From contig NC_079888.1 of assembly GCF_029227915.1 (NCBI RefSeq), positions 3,855,001-3,919,000 on the forward strand: a DNA stretch of 64,000 nucleotides, read 5' to 3'. A program made the translations under genes and the position numbers. Under the pieces are notes generated by a model. The model saw only the letters and a program-made list of their open reading frames with translations. It had not been told where the DNA came from and ran no database searches. Of the stretch, positions 12,964-24,300 are shown one piece after another. Each line of letters begins with the position of its first letter. Position 1 is the stretch's first letter. Origin of the DNA: Hydractinia symbiolongicarpus (Eukaryota > Cnidaria > Hydrozoa > Anthoathecata > Hydractiniidae).

Positions 12964-13021
12964 CATTCTCCTCCCTAGAGCTCTCTGAGGTTTATCTCAA
13001 AAAGCTCTGGGGTTGAGAATG
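12964..13021. repeat. Foldback copy of the CTCGTCCCC family
   Basis: Left arm CATTCTCCTCCCTAGAGCTC and right arm AGCTCTGGGGTTGAGAATG are imperfect complements around TGAGGTTTATCTCA. Same family as 62398-62467. Confidence 0.55.
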
Positions 13022-13620
13022 GATGTAGATTTAAATTGGTGACTAGACGAAATGATTTTTTCAGTGTTTTTAATGCCAAAAAAAATAATTATTGACGTGT
13101 TATTAGAACAGGTATTTACTTAAAGAAAATTCTTTTAGGTGTGGGATACTGTGCAACCTTACATGAATCATTACGAAAAGATGTGTAAGAAACTAGCTCA
13201 TGAATTATGTGACTCCTCGGGACCACCAACTGGGTACAATTGTCCACTTTTACCGTTCAGCATCAAATGAAGACGTATAATCGTCAGTAAAAAGAAGAGA
13301 AAGGCTGTTGAGGAGTAATTTTTGGCCTTTTGTTGCATTGAGTATTAAGGAGACCTTGTTATCTCCGAAACTTATTTCGTTAATTTTAATTGGTAACTCC
13401 AATTCGATCATATTTTTTTTCATTTCTAATTTATAATCAACAGTCCACATTAGTCAAAATCTTTTCTTGTTAAATTCGCAAAAAAAAAAAAAATAATAAA
13501 AAAATTTGGAAACTGTGAAATGTCTAAAAAAAGTGTATTTTAAGTGCCGGTTGCAGTTATAGTCACTGATTGAGAATTTTATATGAATAAAATTTTTTTT
13601 TAGCTAACTAACATTTCTAT

Positions 13621-13761
13621 CCTCGTCCCCAAGGTCTGACTTGTTAGAGAGAACGGAAAAATATTCTGAGACCTGTAATATTATTGCAGGGCTCTTCTAC
13701 GCCTATGAAATTCTGACAGGATTTTAAGATATAATTGACGTGGAAAGCTTTGTGGACGAGG
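13621..13761. mobile_element. MITE with CCTCGTCCCC terminal inverted repeats
   Basis: Left end CCTCGTCCCCAAGGTC and right end GCTTTGTGGACGAGG are inverted and imperfect (about 15 bp). The 141-bp body has no coding capacity. Confidence 0.65.
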
Positions 13762-13984
13762 TTAGATTGTGACCTTCTTTAGGCATGTAAAGTGATTTGT
13801 AAATCTCTATTCCCGCGGTCAATTTCACAAATGTTACAACTGTTGTGTTATGAAACGTTGCGCATCTAGCAAGAAGGTACCAGGGAATGAGGGTGATATT
13901 TAGAGCCTGAATTTTTGTATTAAATTTTCTGTAAAACGAAATTTTACTTGTTTGTTCATACATTATTTTTTTATTATTATTATG

Positions 13985-14262
13985 GAAATTGTTTACTCAG
14001 GATAGCCATCAGTTCCTATTGGTACCGCTATCAACGAAAATCTTGCGAAGGGGGTCCTAGTGCATTTGAAACTCCTATATGAACTACGAGAGTCGTGCTA
14101 TCACAGCTGAACGCTAAGCAGAAAAGATAAATTCCGCTTTTATAGTCTCTGGCATGAATCGGCCGGGGTTTGAACCCAAGACATCCCTAACGATGTTCCA
14201 TTAGTCTAGATACCACAAATTTGCGGCCTTCAAGCACTGTGCTGTCTCCGACACTCTCTTTC
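13985..14262 (-). mobile_element. tRNA-derived SINE-like repeat
   Basis: On the minus strand GGGTTCAAACCCC is a good Pol III B box, preceded at tRNA-like spacing by GTGGTATCTAGACTAATGG, which resembles a D-arm/A box region. No full cloverleaf can be drawn, so a SINE head or tRNA pseudogene is more likely than a functional tRNA. Confidence 0.45.
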
Positions 14263-14757
14263 TTTTAAGTCAATTTTTTAAAATCCTTACTTAGCGACAG
14301 TGGAACTAATAAATTACCTAAAATTACCTTTTAACAGCGGTAATAATTTCTCCACAACTTGCCATAAAAAAATTACATGACTTTTCGTAAAATTAAACTA
14401 GCATCATCAGAAATTAATTTCACAAACAGCTGTTTAACTGACCAAGATAAATTACAGCTGGAACCTTTTGTCACAGTATTTTTTCTCTCTCTATCCCCTT
14501 GAAAACGCTTGTAAAGAAAGACAACCTCCATAAGGTTTTTTGAAAAGGAAAAGAGAAACCCTGGTGATGTTTAATCTCCGCATTAAGAACGTTGTATAAA
14601 TACAGAGATTTTCTATTAAAACCCCCACAAAAAACCGGTTTATCGGAACCGAAGTATTAAAATCGGAAGTCAGAAATAAAACAAACAACAAGCAATTAAA
14701 TAGCTCACGCACAGAACTTTATTGATCTTCTCATCATGAAATTGTCTCTATAATAAT

Positions 14758-14920
14758 AGCCGTCGTCTGTCTGTCTCTGCGCGGACCCCCCGCTGAGTTA
14801 GAAAATCGTGCTACGGAAACACGAATATCAAATGCGATATATTCTTATCCCCTTTGTTGCCACGGGTAAATTTAAAGGACGGGCGACCCCGTGGATTTTT
14901 CCACGGGCAACGACTAGTAT
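14758..14920 (+). repeat. Interspersed repeat ending in CGACTAGT, copy 2
   Basis: Second copy of the repeat at 6742-6860: the same ordered blocks, ending CCACGGGCAACGACTAGT. Confidence 0.5.
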
Positions 14921-15020
14921 TTGTTAATTTCTTTAAACAAGCGCGCGAATAATTAAAATATTACAACACGAAATTGACAACGACGCTAATAATAAAAATG
15001 TTTCACACCTACATGTTTAT

Positions 15021-15117
15021 AAACCAACCTCGATTCAAGGGTCTGTAGCGTTTTATGATATAAGGATGTCATCCTCATATAAAAAAACGCTACAGGCTCT
15101 GAGATCGAGGTTGGTTT
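15021..15117. repeat. 97-bp near-perfect palindrome
   Basis: Arms 15021-15068 and 15070-15117 are complementary (AAACCAACCTCGAT outward ends, AAGGATG / CATCCT at the centre) with almost no spacer. Likely a short foldback transposon. Confidence 0.75.
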
Positions 15118-15764
15118 TTAACAAAATGTATGCATTATGGAAACAATACAAATTAATTACCCGTGACATTCGAGTAATAGAAATTTTAAATTTTGTGCAT
15201 AAATATACGAAAGACAATAAAAATTTGTTTAATAAATGTGACATGCTATGAAATAGAAAATATATGCAGAAGTAACGATTGTGGTAAGAGTGTGGAATTA
15301 AAGTTTGCGAATTTGCCTCATATGCGCAATTTTAATTGCTCAATTTTTAAATCAAGAACGGACGTTTGCAATCTTTCATTTTACATTTTAACGTTTTTTA
15401 GTTTTCTTTGCAGTTTTTCCAGTAAATTTTACAATTCTAGAGTACTAAATAATTTCTCTCAAACCCGTGATTGATTTTTTCTGATACTGCTTTATAATTT
15501 AAAGAGCTAGTTAACAATAACACGAAACCTTACAAAAATAATAATAAAAGTCATAAAAATATATATTTTTTAGCTTATAGAAGAAATTCCAAAACATATA
15601 AAAATTCGCAAGAACTAACTTTCGCGATTAAAACCTTTTCATAATTTTTACGCAGTGCTTTACTTTCGTTATTTATGCCAAAAACCGCGAAATTCTTTTC
15701 ACTTCTTCCCAGTAATAAGTGATCAAGATTAAATAACAACTCAATATGGTGATAATTGGTATTC

Positions 15765-15885
15765 TCGCCTCGTTGGCTTGGCAAAGCACGTATACAATAA
15801 TACACCGCATCGTTGGCTTGGTAAGGCACGTTTAAAATTAAAGCATGTATACAATACACCGAATTCTCGCCTCGTTTCCTTGGCT
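15765..15885 (+). repeat. Degenerate direct repeats with CGTTGGCTTGG
   Basis: Segments CTCGTTGGCTTGGCAAAGCA, CATCGTTGGCTTGGTAAGGC and CTCGTTTCCTTGG recur with ATACAAT-ACACCG between them: about three imperfect tandem units. Confidence 0.5.
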
Positions 15886-17238
15886 ACAATACAACACAAA
15901 ACATAAACCGGCTATTTCAGTGTGATAAACACGCGTGAAAAACATAAATACAGCACAATATACAACAACTTCTGATTAACGTCACAACTATGATGAACGG
16001 CATGATAATCAGCAACTGGATGAAAAAACTTCTCTAGCCCATGGAGCCAAACGTAGGAGCTTCATAGTTTTTTTTTCCGAAGAAGAAAAGCCGTGAAGAC
16101 GACCATTTGTCATGCCGTGCATCTTACAATATATATTTTTGCACTCTTTTTTCGTCATAAAATCGAAGTTTGGTGGTACATAAAAAATAAAAGATATGAA
16201 AAACATCAAACACTGTTAGGAAAAGTTTGCAATGCCAATACCAACTGACGATCGAGGAAAAACCCTTGCGAGAATTGCCTTAAATACTAACTCACTGCAC
16301 ATGTTCAGTCAGACCCGCAAAGCATTGCCGTACAGCATCCGTAAAGAAACTTCATTTCCAGCAATTTAAGATAGTGGAAACCTAGCGTTTCTTTTGCGAA
16401 ACTTTCTTCCTTTAATGTATTTAAATCATTTGATACATCCAGCCTATTAATTTCTCCCTGCACTTTAGTTTAAAACAGCATATGTTTTGAAAACATGGAT
16501 ATTTTAGAAAACTTCCTTACAATTACATTTTTTGATCGTTATTGATTATCCTTTTTAAACTTTTTACAATTTAATTTTAATACATTTCCATCTCCAGCTG
16601 CTGCACTAGTTGCACTAAAGCACTAGTCAGCTTGTCAGACATGGTTTTTGAAGCCATGTTTAACAAGAAAGAAACTTTCTCACGGCTACCTTTTTTTCCA
16701 CTCATGTTTCGTATCACATAGACTATATATATGTCACTAACCTACGCTGCAGGTTTGCTTAAATGTGTAAATTTGTATGACTTTAACCGCCGTAATAAAC
16801 GCTACCGGTTACCAGAACTACAGACTATATTCGTCACAATAATCACGCTGCATGCAAATTATAATAGACACAACGTACAGACGTGGCCCTGCGGCACCCT
16901 GAGCCGTTCGTCCCCTAACTTATATTAGCTCCCGCTCAACGATGCACGTTGTTTACATAAAAGAACTTTCCGCGTTACTCTGTTCCTCTCGTTTGACATC
17001 GTCACATTATACATGTTGTTAAGAGTATTTGTCTATAAATAACAGTCCTTAACCAGTGCTCCACTGGGAAGACCAATTGCGGAGAAAATTATCGTCCAAG
17101 TTAATTGTTATATACATATGATAACATTCTAGGACTTGCAACCACCCGCTACATACCGTGTTTACTCGAAAAAGCGCTCCTTCTCCTACCAACTATTTCG
17201 AGAACCCAAAGTTATGAGCGCAGTGTGGGTCACTTCCA

Positions 17239-17325
17239 CCCTCGTCCCCATGTATTTTTGTTATGAAAAAAGATGACGTCTTTCATATCAGAAAGTCAAA
17301 AAATCCTGAGGACGAGCTTGGGTCA
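17239..17325. mobile_element. MITE of the CTCGTCCCC family with candidate target duplication
   Basis: CCCTCGTCCCCATG at the left faces TGAGGACGAGCTTGG at the right. GGGTCACTTCCA precedes it (17227) and GGGTCACTCCAG follows it, which could be a target-site duplication. It lies about 600 bp upstream of the zinc transporter start. Confidence 0.55.
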
Positions 17326-17922
17326 CTCCAGTGAAAAAAACAAGGCATTTAGACTTTTATTTATACCTGCACAATTAAAACAATTAAAAAGATTCGTTTT
17401 TTTTATAAATTTACATTTTTTCTCTTTTCTTTTTTGAGTAAAGTTGTTGGAATTGATTGCACTCCTCAATCACAACTGAAGTAGAATTTTAGCGATTAGG
17501 TATAAAATAGATGTGCACCAATTTGGTTAAAAATATCTTCCTGTGGTTTCGAGTTTTTAAAATTAACATGCTTGCTGAACCGTGAAACAAACTAAACAGA
17601 ACATATTAAAAGAAGAAAAAGCTCAGTTTCTGTATGATTCTTAAAATATATATACGTTTAATTTTTCTTAAAGACTGCATTTCTTGTGTATGATTTTGTA
17701 TAACTAATAACCTTGGTGTTTATGTTCCTCTGTTTGGATGTTTAGTTTGTAAAAATTTATGTTATTGATTTTAAACGAATGGACCAAATACCGTTAATAT
17801 AACCGGCACCGAATCGAACAACGACAGCAACAAAAACAACAGAAGGCTTTCGTGAGTTTTAAAATCGAGGAAGTTGCAGTGTCGTTTCAAATTGAAGTGA
17901 TTAATTCAAACAATCGGAAAAC

Positions 17923-20900
17923 ATGGGTTTAATCAAAAAAATGCAAGACAAAGTTCCATGTTTACTTTCACGTCGATTTTCCTTCATCACCATGACGTTG
18001 TTACTAGCGGCGTTTTTCTTTGTCGAAGTAGTCGTCGGGTATGTCACAAACTCCATGGCATTAATTGCCGACTCGTTTCATATGTTATCCGACGTCGCGT
18101 CATTAATTGTCGGATATTTAGCATTGAAATATTCTAACAGAGATGGTGATCGGGATACGTATACTTATGGGTATGCCCGGGCGGAAGTTTTAGGCGCCCT
18201 TGTGAACGCTGTTTTTTTAGTTGCACTCTGCTTTTCTATTCTTATCGAAGCCTTGAAAAGGTTAGTTATACTTGAGGAAATTGAAAACCCAATGTTAGTA
18301 TTTTGTGTTGGTGCGGTTGGCCTTGTAGTCAATTTGTTCGGTATGTTTTTATTTCATCAAACTGGTCATGGTCACACGCACGGAGGAATGTCTCATGGTC
18401 ATTCCCACGGCTCTGATGACAAAGATCATGGTCATTTGCACGAAGGAAACTCGCATAGCCACTCTCCCGGTAATGGAGGCAATTTGCATAGCCACTTGCA
18501 TGGTAATGGAGCACACTCGCACAACCATTCTCACTCGCCGCATGGTTTTTCTCACTCAGTGGACCCGCAAAAAGCCAAGGAAAGTTCGTCTTTAGAAAGC
18601 ATAGAAGAAGAGGAAACAACAAAAGACAAGGGTGATCCGAATATTGCAAAACAAACAAGCCAAGGATCACCTCATAAGGAAAACACCAGTCCGAGAGAGT
18701 CTAATCAAAATGCAACACCGCGTAATAAAATAGAAAAAGAACAAGAAAATTTCGACCATAGATCTAACGGTGGGTATTTTGTTCTACATGCGAAACTAAA
18801 ACAATTAGGTTTGTTATTGGGTCTGATTGCTGAGGGAAAGCTATGTTGCAGTTAAAAATAAAACAAAAAATACTTTCCTTATCTCCAAAAAGTAATGATA
18901 ATTCAATAAATTCAATAAAAACAAGTTTAAGAGAGTTGGAAACAAACTCGAGAGGTTAGAGTGATATATATATATATATATAAAAAATTTCATTGTGGAC
19001 GATTTTACTAAAAAAAATAACAAAGAATGATTCAAAAAAGAAGTTTTAATAACCTTCGGGATGTGTGAAAAAAGTGGCTACGAGCCCCATGCCATGCATT
19101 CAAGGTTGATTGATTCAACGCTATATGAACCCCTAATCTCAAGGTGTTCTTAATTATTGCGTATGGCGTCAAGTTATTTGATTTCAAGTTTAAAACAATT
19201 GACATACCCATATATTTCGGTAGATAGAACATATAAACAATATTGTTCAAAAAAAATTTTTCAAATAATAAATATTTGCTAAAAATTAGTAAACTTTTTA
19301 TAGAAGGAGAAGAATTTATTTAAAAAGATTAATTCCTGTGACTTTTTGAATTTCATTACAAGAAGCCCTGGGGGCTCTAAGAATTTCCGCTCGCTACCAA
19401 AATATTTAATGACAACCTGCTACGTGCCAAACATTCGGAGAGTTTTGGTGCACGAAGCTCTGAAGATAAAGCACACAAGTGACATATCATACAACAAACG
19501 CAAACAAAACGAAACGTGTCATAATAAACTCACATTTTAAAAGAAATTGCTAACAAAAAATACAGCCTAATAGTTGAAAGTCTTGTGATTAAAACGTTTA
19601 TGGTTTTAAACGGCATTTAGTTGACAAAAAAATCAAACTTTTGTATCATCATCATTTTCAGCATACTTTATTTGTTAACTGTGCCAAATTTTGTCAAAAA
19701 TGAAGTAGTTTTAGTTTTTGGACCAATTTTGGCCTAAAATGACATTTAGGTAACAAGAAATCAAAATTTTGATGTCACCATCATGTTTAGCATACTTTAA
19801 TTGTTAACTGTGCCAAATTTTGTTGAAAAAAAAGTAGTTTTAATTATTGGACCAATTTTGGCCTAAAATGACATTTAGGTGACAAAAATCAAAATTATGA
19901 TGTCACCATTATGTTTAGCATACTTTTTTGGTAACTGTGCCAAATTTTGTCGAAAACCAATTTTGGCCTGAAACGTCATTTAGATGACTTTCCAGTACTT
20001 GGGAGCTTGGGTACGAAGTTTAAATCTGTGACGTTGCATTTGACCATTTGGGACAGGGTTAGTTAGTTAGTCGGTTATACCAATACTATCCTCCTCTCAG
20101 AAGAACGTGAAATCCCAGGGTCGATTTTTTCGCAAAAAATGCTCCGAAAGAAAAAAACGACCATTTTAAAGAATTTCCTACGCCTTCGGGCGCTGAAATT
20201 CAATTAATAGTTGTGCTATCCTGTATGCTTCTGTTATGATTCCTACCAAAATGCGTGCGCATGTATAGAAATACTTCAAATTTAGCAAAATATTGTAAAT
20301 TGGCAAGTCATGTACCTTATCGGTAAAAAAAAGTCGGCAAAAGAGTAATTAAATTTTGGCTAAGTGACTATTTGCCGACTTTTTTATTACCGACCAAACT
20401 TTTTTGCCGACAATTTTTTTCTGACCTAAATTTTTTTCGGCCTTGTTTTTAGTTCCTTGTTGCTAATGTTTATCAGTTTTCTGCAATTTTTTTTTATTAG
20501 TGACTATATATTTAAAAAGTGACTAAATTTAAGTGACTTTTAAGTGCTGACTTTTTATTTTTGCCGACTAATTTTTTTGCCGACTTTTTTTACCGGTAAG
20601 ACATTATTCCTTATTAACTTTCATTTTAGATTCGTCAGTAAATTTAGAAGAATTAGAACGCAAGCGTATTCCGCAAGCAAAATCTGCGGGACATTTAAAT
20701 ATCCACGGTGTATATCTTCATATACTTGGAGACGCTTTGGGTAGCATTATTGTGATGATAAGTGCTTTAATTATAATGTTTGCGCATGGGCAATGGACAC
20801 TCTATGTTGATCCTAGCATGTCAATTATCATGGTGGCTATAATTTTGAAAACATCCATACCACTACTGATGGAGACGTCGAAAATTTTGATGAATTCTGT

Positions 20901-21374
20901 ACCCCATCACATTCAAATAAACCAAATGAGAGAAAAACTTTTAAAAGAATTACCACAGATTAAAAATGTTCACGAATTACATGTGTGGCAATTAGCTGGT
21001 GATAAGATAATAGGTAATAACAACTTTCATGACACGTTCACATGGAGTTTCTAAAAAGTTTTGACTCGTTTATTCAGCAGTTCTCTTTCTCTTTATTTGC
21101 AATCTGTCAAAATGTGTTTTTACAATTTTGATTTAAATATTTATTTTTTCTAGCCTCGGCTCACGTGAAATTTGAATCAGAAGAAGATTACGAAGACGTA
21201 GCGTTAAAAATAAAAGAATTTTTTCATAATGAAGGCATACATTCGACGACGATACAAATCGAATTCGAAAAAAATGACAACGTCGAACGGCGCGGGCCTT
21301 GTATGATTGTCTGTTCACTGGATAGCGCTTGTGATGATATGATGTGTTGCAAACCGGAACATATGAAGGAGTAG
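17923..21374 (+). CDS. SLC30A1: SLC30A1-like plasma-membrane zinc exporter (ZnT1), 3 exons, 483 aa
   Basis: Exons 17923-18769, 20630-21013 and 21154-21374 join in phase (847+384+221 nt) and end at TAG. The start ATG sits in AAACATGG. The protein is a cation diffusion facilitator: six predicted membrane segments, zinc-site HxxxD in TM2 (His53, Asp57) and in TM5 (His313, Asp317), a long His-rich cytosolic loop (about 145-211, many HGH/HSH motifs) followed by an acidic/polar linker, and a C-terminal domain with HELHVWQLAGDKIIASAH, typical of ZnT1. The tail is Cys-rich (PCMIVCS...CC). ZnT1 exports Zn2+ from the cytosol in exchange for protons. A TGCACTC at 17458-17464 matches the MTF-1 core TGCRCNC but is weak alone. 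Poly(A) candidate AATAAA 21609-21614. ZnT10 is the main alternative; the C-terminus favours ZnT1. Confidence 0.92.
19610..19990 (+). repeat. Tandem repeat of about 125 bp, three copies, in ZnT1 intron 1
   Basis: Each unit contains GTTAACTGTGCCAAATTTTG, then a GGACCAATTTTGGCCT segment and AAATGACATTTAGGT, followed by an ATCA-rich stretch and TTTAGCATACTTT. Three successive units are clear; the last is shortened. Confidence 0.8.
20316..20600. mobile_element. Foldback element with CTTACCGGTAAAAAAAGTCGG ends, in ZnT1 intron 1
   Basis: Terminal inverted repeats of about 26 bp (left starts CTTATCGGTAAA, right ends TTTACCGGTAAG) enclose a body with several internal repeats of TTTTTGCCGAC and AAGTGACTA in both orientations. 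No ORF. It ends 29 bp upstream of exon 2, close to the splice acceptor and possible branch point. Confidence 0.7.
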
Positions 21375-24300
21375 GGCTCCATTGTAGAGCCTTTTAGTAA
21401 TATGAAATTTGCGGGGTACTATTCGTCACTAGAAAATATGAAGGAATGAAGTCCTCCGTTGCAGAGTGTTTTCGTACAATGAAGTTGAAAGATCGAAATC
21501 AAAATTTAAAAGGAGTGAAGTTCTCCTCCACAAAGTTAAACATTAAATATCCTATTGGAATTTTACTTCAAAGCACGTGTGATAATTTCAAATACGAACG
21601 TTCTACGGAATAAAGAAATTGTGCTGTACATGTTCGTTTAAATAACCTCGTTACCATGCCTTTTTTGCACCATAACGGGACTAACGGACTTAAGAACACG
21701 TTCGTTATGCAGATGTACAATAGACATTTATATGTAGGTGTTACGGCGAATTGGTTGAAACTTAGTGCAGATGTTTAACATTGTCCGGATTAATTTTGAT
21801 CAGCCAGAGATATGAAAAGGCGTTTGTTGCAAGAACATTAGAAGCAAGAATTCGAACCAGGATTTTTTAGCGTGAAATGTACTTACAATAATGGAAGAAT
21901 ATATAGTAGTACATCTATATGTTTATAGTATATGTTTTGTGGGGTATACAGAAAAGTAAAATTTGTGGAAATATAATCAAACAAGAGACTATACATTTAG
22001 TGCGGCAAGTTTGATTATCTATATATATAATAAACGAAATAAAATCCTACTTAACCATGGATGTACTAACATAATAAAAATAGACGACGTATTTATCGCT
22101 TTGAGTTTTGCTTTCCCAGCTTCTAAGCTCTACGATTAATTCTTGATACTGTTTGCTTTTTAATTTGCCGGTCGCCGAGAAACGGCATGTGAAAAATAAT
22201 ATATCCAAATTAATACCTCCTTTTTCGCCAAAAAAAACCCCGGCTTAATGTTCCGTTATGTCAAATGCATCCATGAAATGTACATTTCACTCTTATTTTT
22301 ATATGGAGTGTACCTGATTCAGGGCAGTTGGTCCGTATATTTGTGAAATTTATGATACACTGAAGAACTCGGAAATTGGTAGCCATTATTGGTACCCTGG
22401 AATAACATGTTCTGTTTTTGTAAGCTTTAATCACTTTTACTTCAGCAAGTTTACTGTGTCGCTAGAACTATCAAGAAGCGCAGCACTGTTGACACGCAAA
22501 TTGTCCTGGGGACGAGGTACTTTATTTAAGAGAATATACAAAATTTTAGAAACACAACATTTTCGGCTTAAACAGCGTGTTAGTCAAAAGTATTTCTCTG
22601 TCATCTCTGGTGTGCTTACCACGGGTTTTTTGTTACAGTTTTAGCGAAATTTTAAGGTTCCTAATCACCAAATAATAATAATAATAAAAAATAATAACAA
22701 ATAAACATCAAATTATTTAAAAAAAAGTGCAAAAACGGAAATTTCAAGAGGCAATGTTTTATGACTAGGACAGGAATGTTCAAAGAAACATTTACACTTT
22801 CAGGTTTTTTCTACGAAAATTTATAATATTCAAGGTCAGACTTATTTCAATGTTTTTAAGGCTTGGAACATACCCTGGTAAATTTGAAAGCAATTTTCTT
22901 TTTCACATCGATATGTTGAAACATCCACTTCTGCAAATTCTGCATAATATAATTTATGAAAGTGGAAAGTCACGCTATTGAGAAGTTGTTGATGTTGAAA
23001 TGCGTTTTTGTGTTCGTTTTTATAGGACAGAAGAATTATTTTTTTAAAGAAAATATTAGTTAAAATACTTTAAACACATAATAAGGCCCAAAACAAATCT
23101 TTTATAAAAATAATTTTCTGAGGAAACAATTTTTGATAACGAGTTATGTAGTCTGTCATTTACTGTGGAAGTCACACATTTTGCTTGTTGATGTGATTAC
23201 CCATTTGGAAGAAATACTACTCTTGCAAGCCACATGCGCGAAGGATTGGGGTGGAGAGGGGTGGGAAATTCTTAGGGATTTAACATCGACGGGATAAAAA
23301 AATATCCGACCACAAAGGGAGTTACTAGGAATGATAAATCTCTCCTTTAATCTTAAGGGACACCAGAGAGTACTAAGTAGAGAACACATGTGTAGGGTTG
23401 TCCTTGTTTCAGTTAAAAAAGACAGGTTTAACTTTGTCTATTTCTCATCAGAAATATTTCACATTATGTATGAAAGAATTGTTACAACTATGTAGTTAAA
23501 TATAAAATATTTAGAAAAACAAAAATCTACAAATCTTCTCAAATGTTATGCTAACGACAAAGAATTAATCAATACGATGTTGGCTATGGTGGACCTAACA
23601 TATACATAATTGGCCCATCTTGTATTGTGGTGTTTCGTGTTAACTGCTTTATTTAAAGAAAATTTACTTTCGCGAATTTTAAGCTAGAGTGCGTTTTCCT
23701 AACTTTTTTCTAAAATCCGTTTTTTTGATAAACAACTCCTTACAATGCTTTTCTTTTACTTAGAAACAGATCAACATTCACAAAGTTTAAAAAATATCAC
23801 GAAAGTTTGCCTCACAAATACCCCAAAGGTTGTTCGTAAACACCAAAGTTTCTGCAATAAAAAAACTACCGTACCGTGTGAGAAGGGTTATCGAGTCGTA
23901 CCGTACACCGCTGAGTAGGGTTATCAAGTCATATACATATAAATATTTTATTCAACAATATACAAATTCTTAACTTAAACAGTTAAACAGAGTTACGGTG
24001 AAGACACTTTCGATACCATACTAGTACACCATCAGACTACATACACCAGCAAGTGACAATATTGTCCAGTTAATGTCGTGCCGTAAAAACATGGTTCACC
24101 TTTTTTGGTACTAGCCGCAAGGGCCGCTGTGCTGATCCGTGATCCACACGGAAAAATAACCAACCACGGCTAAATAATCAGCGAACGTTTTGTTGAAGAT
24201 TGGTTTCCCGTATCGAAGACATTGCGGCTCTAGCAAAAATGCCGCCGAATATAGAACGCGGGTCGATGGAATTAACGGCAATACAATCGTTTTGGTTTGG
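21375..24300. other. Intergenic region between ZnT1 and NEDD1 3' ends
   Basis: The two genes converge on this stretch. It has the ZnT1 poly(A) candidate (21609-21614), a half-copy of the CTCGTCCCC family near 22500 (TCCTGGGGACGAGGTAC), and TTTATT at 23947-23952, the complement of AATAAA, as a NEDD1 poly(A) candidate. No further exon was recognised. Confidence 0.55.

Larger units (their letters stand above)
2785..13270 (+). pseudogene. HAL: Histidine ammonia-lyase copy B, degenerate tandem duplicate
   Basis: Exons readable with GT-AG borders and matching phases: 5727-5801, 6353-6425, 6520-6586, 6997-7034, 7246-7324, 7620-7666, 8328-8467, 8738-8785, 9269-9320, 9621-9716, 9840-9935, 10511-10658, 11397-11504, 11636-11705, 13139-13270. 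Less certain N-terminal exons are about 2785-2945 and 3950-3991. The 8328-8467 exon keeps the Ala-Ser-Gly triad ([16 protein letters not shown]) that forms the MIO electrophile. Two conserved blocks found in animal HAL have no exon: the block with the YxLRC and NSATDNP motifs (expected 9936-10510) and the block with the GGLNSGF and SSVDSLSTSA motifs (expected 10659-11396). In exon 11397-11504 AIEL and LAACQG are in different frames, consistent with one lost T. The copy should not make active histidase unless the assembly is faulty. Most remaining frames are open, so decay is probably recent. Poly(A) signal candidate 13495-13500. Confidence 0.8.
13271..17922. other. Intergenic region between HAL copy B and the zinc transporter
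   Basis: No convincing protein exon was found. It contains a MITE (13621-13761), a SINE-like tRNA-derived repeat (about 13985-14262), a CGACTAGT repeat (14758-14920), a near-perfect palindrome (15021-15117), degenerate CGTTGGCTTGG repeats (about 15765-15885) and another MITE (17239-17325). Short ORFs here show no recognisable domain. Confidence 0.6.

Noticed and set aside
18329-18670. Minus-strand ORF of 113 codons and neighbours in other frames
   Set aside because: Shadow of the His-rich codons of the zinc transporter exon 1 on the other strand.
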